55,723 nt of DNA, from contig CAMWNI010000014.1 of NCBI GenBank assembly GCA_947175545.1, positions 1-55,723 of the forward strand, written 5' to 3'. Source of the DNA: an uncultured Porphyromonadaceae bacterium. Lineage in GTDB: Bacteria; Bacteroidota; Bacteroidia; Bacteroidales; Muribaculaceae. The number at the start of each line of letters is the position of its first letter. The first letter of the stretch is position 1. The notes under the pieces are model-generated. The model was not told the DNA's origin and did not search any database. It worked only from the letters and a program-made list of their open reading frames with translations. The translations under genes were made by a program, and so were the position numbers. Shown piece by piece: positions 50,619 to 55,723 of this stretch.

Positions 50619-51467
50619 ATGAATAAAACTCCCCTATTGACGATTGCGGCCATATCGGTCGCTGCAACTCTTACCGGATGCTCCCTGCTGAAAAAGCAGG
50701 AAGCATCCACTGTTAAATCTCAGGATGCGATGCCGTTATTCCCGGTCACTGTCTATTCTGATGCGTCAATTGACGGGCATTGGTTTATCCGTACCGTAGG
50801 AAATATCAAGGTGAGCGGCTATGACGATGAATGGCCTTTCATTGAATTTGTGCCGGCCGAAGCTCGGTTTTATGGAAACAATGGCTGCAATATAATCAAT
50901 GGCTCATATCAGATTGGCAGCGCCCAGACTCTTGAGTTGAGCAATGTGGCGGCTACGATGCGCATGTGTCCGTCAGACTCGCTTGAGTTCCCGATTGCGC
51001 GCGCATTGGATGCCGTCAAGTCCTATTCGGTTACGACCGGAAAGGATGGCTCGACCATTCTGAATTTGCATAACGACAAAAATCTAACAGTCATGACCTT
51101 GTTCAAGAGTGATATTGACTTCCTCAACGGAGCGTGGAAGGTGGCTGAGATTAAAGGGAAGGCAGTTGATAATCCAGACTGTCGTCTTATTTTCGACGTA
51201 CCGGAGCGTCGCGTAAGCGGAGACACGGGATGCAATATCCTGAACGGACAGTTGACCCGTGAGGCTTCGGTCAGCGGATCGCTCGGATTCAGCCATCTGG
51301 CAACGACGCGCCGCATGTGTCCTGATCTGTCGACGGAGCAGGCTCTGTTAATAGCCCTTGAAGAAGTAACTGCCGCCCGACATTCATCGGGTAAGACCGT
51401 GGACCTTCTTGACAATTCCGGCAATGTATTGATTCATCTGACGCCTCTTTCAAAATCGGAACTCTAA
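50619..51467 (+). CDS. META-domain (HslJ-like) lipoprotein with two META domains
   Basis: 282 residues; start at ATG 50619 (an earlier TTG frame is not needed). Lipobox TLTGC gives the lipid Cys at residue 20. Two META-like repeats: residues ~50-150 with FIEFVPAEARFYGNNGCNIINGSYQ, MRMCP; and ~165-270 with RLIFDVPERRVSGDTGCNILNGQLT, TRRMCPDLSTEQALLIALEEV. The pattern G-x3-C-N-x2-N-G and MCP are family hallmarks. HslJ-type proteins link to heat shock or novobiocin resistance in E. coli; here function is unknown. Co-transcribed with the M16 peptidase. Confidence 0.88.
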   Translation: MNKTPLLTIAAISVAATLTGCSLLKKQEASTVKSQDAMPLFPVTVYSDASIDGHWFIRTVGNIKVSGYDDEWPFIEFVPAEARFYGNNGCNIINGSYQIGSAQTLELSNVAATMRMCPSDSLEFPIARALDAVKSYSVTTGKDGSTILNLHNDKNLTVMTLFKSDIDFLNGAWKVAEIKGKAVDNPDCRLIFDVPERRVSGDTGCNILNGQLTREASVSGSLGFSHLATTRRMCPDLSTEQALLIALEEVTAARHSSGKTVDLLDNSGNVLIHLTPLSKSEL

Positions 51468-51484
51468 TCTGATTGCCTTTTATA

Positions 51485-51534
51485 GAAGAAAACGCTACGG
51501 CCCTCTTGTTTTTCGGGGTCGTAGCGTTTTTCTT
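51485..51534. terminator. Bidirectional intrinsic terminator
   Basis: Stem between GAAAACGCTACGGCCC and GGGGTCGTAGCGTTTTTC (one mismatch), with A- and T-runs on the two sides. It ends the META gene and, on the other strand, the gene ending at 51547. Confidence 0.85.
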
Positions 51535-51546
51535 AATCAGATTCTT

Positions 51547-52119
51547 TTATGCTTTCTTTTTTCGGTAACCGCACTTGTGGCATACGCCGTCAGCGTCGAG
51601 TGCTATGCCGCACAGAGGGCAGCGGTCAATGTCGTTGTGAGTGTCAAATTCCATAGAGGCTGCGTTCTCGCCACTGGTGAATGTTATCTTTGCAATGTTT
51701 AGTTTGTCTTTGAGCAGGTCATAGACAATTTTAATCATGCCCTCGACAGTCAGTGTCTCTTTTGTCACGACCAGTCGGGCATCAGGATAGGCTGTTGCAA
51801 GCTCGGTTTTGAAAGCTTCACCTTTCAGCGTGTTCTGAGGATGGCCGTTCAATATGCCTTGCTTTTCATATACGCCGATTATGGCCGGGAGCAGAGGATC
51901 ATCTTCGCGAAGAACGAGAGAATGGTCGAAGTTTTGCAGCAGGTTCCATGCTGTTTTGCGGACTTCATTACATGGGAATACCATATTTACACCTTCATTT
52001 ATGGTGTCTTCCACTTCGATGGTCATGGTTCCGGTGTGTCCGTGAAGGTACTGTGCCTCGCCCTTGAATCCGTAAAAACGGTGGGCATACTGAAGCTCAA
52101 AAGTTGTTATACTTCTCAT
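51547..52119 (-). CDS. 6-pyruvoyl-tetrahydropterin synthase/QueD-like protein with C-terminal zinc ribbon
   Basis: 190 residues. QueD/PTPS core at ~1-155: AHRFYG (zinc His), YLHGHTG (two zinc His), MVFPCNEVRKTAWNLLQNFDHSLVL (with the DH pair), then KETLTVEGMIKIVYDLL (catalytic-type E). QueD normally stops at 120-140 residues. This one adds a rubredoxin-like ribbon CPLCGIALDADGVCHKC at the end. Most likely it makes a queuosine or deazapurine precursor, since queA is also in the window; pterin synthesis is the alternative. Monocistronic. Confidence 0.84.
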   Translation of the reverse strand: MRSITTFELQYAHRFYGFKGEAQYLHGHTGTMTIEVEDTINEGVNMVFPCNEVRKTAWNLLQNFDHSLVLREDDPLLPAIIGVYEKQGILNGHPQNTLKGEAFKTELATAYPDARLVVTKETLTVEGMIKIVYDLLKDKLNIAKITFTSGENAASMEFDTHNDIDRCPLCGIALDADGVCHKCGYRKKKA

Positions 52120-52281
52120 AGTGTGTGTTATTATTATAGGTTAAAATTGTGGGTCTTGTTCTGTTAGACTAACATGTTGACGACCATGAAAGTTCATTTT
52201 AGGCGAACAGATAATATAAACAATTGATTGTTTTGGGGTGTTACTGAATGTGGAAAACATTCACCGATTACATTTAATGAA

Positions 52282-53157
52282 ATGGGCAAACTATTAGACA
52301 GACGTAAGGTGGCAAGCCGTTTCGGAAATTTACCGGGTTGCGGGCGCATTGAATACTGCGTGATGAGCAGCGACATATTGGGCGTTGAAAAGAACTTCTC
52401 GGTTTATCTGCCTGACGGCTACGGAGACAGCTCTCGCCGTTATCCGGTACTCTATTTGTTACATCCGGCGGGAGGGACGCATGAAGCATGGATCAAAGTC
52501 GGCAATCTTTCTCAGATTGCCGACGATGCGATTCGTTCGGGAATGGCTCTTCCAATGATTATAGTTATGCCGGATGCAAGCGGCTCCGATGAGTTTAATC
52601 TTGGAAAACGATTAGGTTTTTTCTCAGTAGCGGGATGGGATTATGAAGCGTACTTTCATGAAGAACTGATTCCATTGATTGAATCAACTTATCAGACGTT
52701 GACCGACAAGGCCCATCGGGTCATTGCGGGTGCTTCAATGGCCGGAGAGGCAGCTGTTGCTTACGCACAGAAACGTCCGGAAGTTTATGGTGCAGCTTGC
52801 GCCCTGTGCGGAATAGTCGGCCATCCGGAGCAAAGTCAGTTGACTAAGACTGACGGGGACTATGCCCGATCTCTGATCGATAATGACCCGACAAAATTTC
52901 TTGAGCAGGCCACACCTGAATGTGTCGAACGGTTAAAAAGCGTCCGATGGTACGCGGATTGCGGCGATAACGACTTTTTCTATGAAGGAAATGTTGAATT
53001 TTTCCTTGCAATGAAGCGAAAGTCAATCCCGATTGCTTTCAGGATGAGGAGTGGAGTCCATGGATGGTATTATTGGATTTCCGGACTGGCGCCGATTCTG
53101 CAGTTTCTGTCGATTGGCTTCGCAAACAATCCGGAGGGGGCAAAATCAACAATCTGA
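52282..53157 (+). CDS. Esterase-fold (esterase D/feruloyl-esterase-like) alpha/beta hydrolase
   Basis: 291 residues; ATG 52282 (MGKLLDRRKV) preferred over the longer frame from 52228. ~35-280 fit the putative-esterase family: KNFSVYLPDGYGDSSRRYPVLYLLHPAGGTHEAW, LIPLIESTYQTL, the nucleophile elbow GASMAG (Ser present; the last Gly of GxSxG is Ala), Asp in YADCGDNDF and His in GVHGWYYW. No signal peptide, so probably cytoplasmic or, less likely, moved by another route. The substrate may be an acyl-sugar or phenolic ester. Confidence 0.82.
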   Translation: MGKLLDRRKVASRFGNLPGCGRIEYCVMSSDILGVEKNFSVYLPDGYGDSSRRYPVLYLLHPAGGTHEAWIKVGNLSQIADDAIRSGMALPMIIVMPDASGSDEFNLGKRLGFFSVAGWDYEAYFHEELIPLIESTYQTLTDKAHRVIAGASMAGEAAVAYAQKRPEVYGAACALCGIVGHPEQSQLTKTDGDYARSLIDNDPTKFLEQATPECVERLKSVRWYADCGDNDFFYEGNVEFFLAMKRKSIPIAFRMRSGVHGWYYWISGLAPILQFLSIGFANNPEGAKSTI

Positions 53158-53272
53158 TATTATTTGGCCTGCGCATTGAGAATGAACTTTGCTGCGGGAT
53201 GATTTGTTGAATTCAATGAGTATAGACTCATTGTTTTTAACTAAAGTTTTAATATCTAATAACTTCACTTTT

Positions 53273-54271
53273 ATGAATTACTTATCGAGTGAGAAACTGG
53301 TCATTATCGGTGCAGCCGGAATGATTGGCAGCAATATGGCTCAGACGGCCATTATGAAAGGCTTGACGCCCAATATCTGTCTGTACGATCCTTACGGACC
53401 CGGACTGGAGGGAGTCGCCGAAGAGTTGAAACACTGTGGTTTTGAAGGGTTAAACCTCACTTACACAACAGATATCGCAGAGGCGCTTCATGGCGCAAAG
53501 TTTATTGTTAATTCCGGAGGTGCTGCGCGTAAGGCCGGCATGACCCGTGAAGACCTTTTGAAGGGAAATGCCGAAATCGCCGAGGAATTCGGTAAGAATG
53601 TGAAGAAATATTGCCCGGATGTGAAACATATTGTAGTAATCTTTAATCCGGCCGATATCACAGGTCTCATTACATTGCTTTACAGCGGCCTCAAGCCCGC
53701 TCAGGTGTCAACTCTTGCCGCCCTTGACAGCACCCGCCTGCGCAATGAGCTTTCAAAGCAGCTCAACGTTAATCCTGACAATATTGTCAATTGCCGAACA
53801 TACGGCGGACATGGTGAGCAGATGGCCGTCTTCGCCTCAACCGCAACGGTCAATAACCGGCCTCTGGCTGACATCCTCGGAACTGATGCTCTTCCGCAGG
53901 AGGCCTGGGAGGAACTTAAGCAGCGTGTTGTTCAAGGCGGCAAGCGAATCATCGAACTACGCGGACGCAGCTCATTCCAGAGTCCTGCTTTTCTCTCAAT
54001 TGAGATGATCGAGGCTGCTATGGGCGGCGCTCCGTTCCGCTGGCCGGTCGGCACGTATGTTAATAATGAACGGTTCAAACATATCATGATGGCGATGGAG
54101 ACCCGGGTTGACAAAGACGGAGTGACGGTGCTTCCTGTCAGCGGTACTCCCGAAGAGGAGAAAGAGCTGGATCAGAGTTATAAGCATCTTTGTGCGCTAC
54201 GCGACGAGGTGATTGCTCTCGGCATCATGCCTCCTGTCTCTGAGTGGAGTAAGATTAATCCGAATCTTTAA
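53273..54271 (+). CDS. mdh: Malate dehydrogenase (Bacteroidetes type)
   Basis: 332 residues from ATG 53273 (MNYLSSEKLVIIGAAGMIGSN); the longer frame from 53189 adds an unsupported N-terminus. NAD-binding GAAGMIGSN, Asp at the end of strand 2 (CLYDPYG), substrate Arg in GGAARKAGMTREDLLKGN, Asn in FNPADI, and catalytic His in YGGHGEQM. It belongs to the LDH/MDH superfamily and should convert malate to oxaloacetate with NAD. Malate versus lactate preference rests on the pattern, not on assay. Confidence 0.88.
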   Translation: MNYLSSEKLVIIGAAGMIGSNMAQTAIMKGLTPNICLYDPYGPGLEGVAEELKHCGFEGLNLTYTTDIAEALHGAKFIVNSGGAARKAGMTREDLLKGNAEIAEEFGKNVKKYCPDVKHIVVIFNPADITGLITLLYSGLKPAQVSTLAALDSTRLRNELSKQLNVNPDNIVNCRTYGGHGEQMAVFASTATVNNRPLADILGTDALPQEAWEELKQRVVQGGKRIIELRGRSSFQSPAFLSIEMIEAAMGGAPFRWPVGTYVNNERFKHIMMAMETRVDKDGVTVLPVSGTPEEEKELDQSYKHLCALRDEVIALGIMPPVSEWSKINPNL

Positions 54272-54289
54272 GATAATCGCTTAGACAAG

Positions 54290-54330
54290 GCGGTCAGACC
54301 AATGCTATGTTCAGGCATTGATCTGACCGT
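54290..54330. terminator. Hairpin after mdh
   Basis: GCGGTCAGACCAATGC and GCATTGATCTGACCGT pair over 16 bases with two wobble pairs. Only a weak T-stretch follows. Confidence 0.55.
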
Positions 54331-54444
54331 CATCCTTATTCCCGCGAGTCTGCTAATAACCCTCAGGACGTAGTCTCTCTATTGGCAACCGATCATAATA
54401 TAGATAAAATGAAGGTTACTGCGCCAAAAATGCGAAAAAATTAT

Positions 54445-54452
54445 TAACTTTG
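54445..54452 (+). promoter_or_regulatory. -7 box TAACTTTG for the 54481 gene
   Basis: Consensus box 28 bp before the ATG; no TTTG 20 bp above it. Confidence 0.5.
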
Positions 54453-54480
54453 CAATCAAAGGCATAAGTTATAATAATAT

Positions 54481-55608
54481 ATGAAGAGATTAGTGTCGCT
54501 TGATGTTATGCGCGGACTCACTGTCGCGTTGATGATATTGGTCAATACGGCCTTGTGGGGAACTCCGGTCTATGGTCAGCTCCAACATTCGCTCTGGAAC
54601 GGCATGACGGCTGCTGACCTTGTGTTTCCGATGTTCATGTTTATTATGGGCGTGAGCGTCAGTTTCTCGCTCAAACGGTTTGATTATTCGCCCGGAAAGG
54701 CTGTCGTAGGCAAGATTGTGAAGCGTACGGCCCTTATATATATTATAGGAGTAGTGCTTGACCTTGTCGAGAAAGGAATCTCGGGTGCGATTGACGGATT
54801 AGACTTCAGCACGCTGCGTTTTACGGGTGTGTTGCCGCGACTGGCGTTCAGCTATGGCATTGCGTCGCTGATGGCTCTCTGTTTCAGCCGTCGGGCTTTG
54901 TGGCGTTTAGTTGTCGTGTCGCTTACCGTATATGCGGCCGTATTGCTGGCCTTCAATGGGTTTGAGCCTACGGTTGAGAATATCGTATCACGGGTCGACG
55001 TAGCGGTGTTTGGCGAAGGACATATCTATCACGACTGGGTGCCGGGCGGACGTATACCCCTTGATCCCGAGGGCCTGCTCGGGCTTTTACCGTCAGTTGC
55101 CCACGTTCTGATCGGTTATTTATGCGGTAGACTTCTGCTTGAACGTTCGGGCATGAATCTGACTCCGCTGTTGCTCGTCGGAGCTATGCTGACTATTCTT
55201 GGACTCGGGCTTGACTGCATTGTGCCAATCAACAAAAAGGTATGGTCGCCGACCTTCGTACTGATTTCATGCGGCCTTGGCATTCTGTTGCTCGGATTGC
55301 TCATATATGCCGTCGACTTCAAGAAAATAGGGGTTCACAGGCTTAACCGCGCGTGGATGCAGCCTGCTGAGGTATTTGGCGCCAATCCGCTGTTTTTGTA
55401 TATTCTGAGTTCTATCCTCGGCTGCGTTATGTGGCGCATAGATGTGGGCGGTATGGTATTGCCTCACTATCTCTATGTCAACATTCTTGAGCCGATGTTT
55501 GGTTCGGAATCGGCGCTGCCATCGCTGATTTATGCCGTTGGCATCACCGCTGTTTGTTATCTTGTGGGGCTTCCGCTATACCTCAGGAAGATTTACATCA
55601 AGATTTAG
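54481..55608 (+). CDS. HGSNAT-like membrane acyltransferase (DUF5009 group)
   Basis: 375 residues, about 10 TM segments. It starts with the family hallmark RLVSLDVMRGLTVALMILVN, followed by HSLWNGMTAADLVFPMFMFIMGVSVSFSL and a conserved FTGVLPRLAFSYGIASL. Later segments (LLGLLPSVAHVLIGYLCGRLLL, EVFGANPLFLYILSSIL) fit heparan-alpha-glucosaminide N-acetyltransferase homologues. It probably moves acetyl groups across the inner membrane onto an amino sugar. Function in Bacteroidales is not established. The rest of the window (to 55723) shows no further gene. Confidence 0.86.
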   Translation: MKRLVSLDVMRGLTVALMILVNTALWGTPVYGQLQHSLWNGMTAADLVFPMFMFIMGVSVSFSLKRFDYSPGKAVVGKIVKRTALIYIIGVVLDLVEKGISGAIDGLDFSTLRFTGVLPRLAFSYGIASLMALCFSRRALWRLVVVSLTVYAAVLLAFNGFEPTVENIVSRVDVAVFGEGHIYHDWVPGGRIPLDPEGLLGLLPSVAHVLIGYLCGRLLLERSGMNLTPLLLVGAMLTILGLGLDCIVPINKKVWSPTFVLISCGLGILLLGLLIYAVDFKKIGVHRLNRAWMQPAEVFGANPLFLYILSSILGCVMWRIDVGGMVLPHYLYVNILEPMFGSESALPSLIYAVGITAVCYLVGLPLYLRKIYIKI

Positions 55609-55723
55609 CCCCGGCTTTAACAAATATCGCGGGAATGATCACTGCCTCTATTGGTGGCGATATTTTGCGCGTGAATTTATGTTTTTCAGCATAGTAGGCT
55701 CAAAATCTCAGGAATTATTACTA

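Overview
The window reads as chromosomal DNA of a Bacteroidota bacterium, most likely order Bacteroidales and perhaps a Muribaculaceae-like gut lineage. The genus cannot be fixed from sequence alone. Evidence: many genes sit behind Bacteroidetes-type -7 boxes (TAnnTTTG), in the best cases with a TTTG or TTG at 20 bp spacing. Shine-Dalgarno sequences are weak or absent. Several families are typical of the phylum: DUF4249 paired with a TonB-dependent receptor, a Porin_10-type porin, a GldB-like lipoprotein, an M56 peptidase fused to TonB, a hemerythrin-LuxR regulator, and AsnA-type asparagine synthetase. There is no rRNA, tRNA, CRISPR array or insertion sequence that I can support.

Left end (1-6 kb): the start of an exopolysaccharide/capsule locus on the minus strand. 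Transcription runs leftward from an unusual NusG/UpxY-like protein carrying an integrase-like N-terminal half, through a flippase and a CapA-like protein, to a TupA-type ATP-grasp protein cut by the window edge. Upstream lie a perfect 17-bp inverted repeat, a small lipoprotein and the tail of a decayed outer-membrane protein, so this looks like a variable chromosomal junction.

6-22 kb: a small MmcQ/acetyltransferase/MmcQ operon; two secreted proteins (DUF4893-like and DUF3472); a TonB-dependent receptor with its DUF4249 lipoprotein; a complete RND efflux operon (adaptor, pump, TolC); a solute-binding-like lipoprotein overlapping tolC tail to tail; and a porin divergent from a hemerythrin-LuxR regulator.

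22-39.7 kb: mostly core genes. These are tdk and a DUF3108 protein, a C1 peptidase and a SPOR-like lipoprotein, mlaEF (with mlaD about 8 kb further on behind an amidase), a BlaI/BlaR1-like pair, asnA, dnaB, a GldB-like lipoprotein, dnaA, queA and a VKOR-family membrane protein.

39.8-47.7 kb: the most unusual stretch. A tightly overlapping minus-strand operon (nucleotidyltransferase, ATP-grasp, CDP-alcohol phosphotransferase, HAD protein) diverges from plus-strand genes for a DXS-like TPP enzyme, PdxA, a second paralogous ATP-grasp enzyme and a lysophospholipid-type acyltransferase. The paralogous ATP-grasp pair ties the two arms together. I suggest an uncharacterised pathway for a polar lipid head group or phosphodiester metabolite, possibly drawing on a DXP- or B6-like precursor.

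47.8-55.7 kb: an M16 peptidase with a META-domain lipoprotein, a QueD/PTPS-like enzyme with a C-terminal zinc ribbon, an esterase-fold protein, malate dehydrogenase and an HGSNAT-like membrane acyltransferase.
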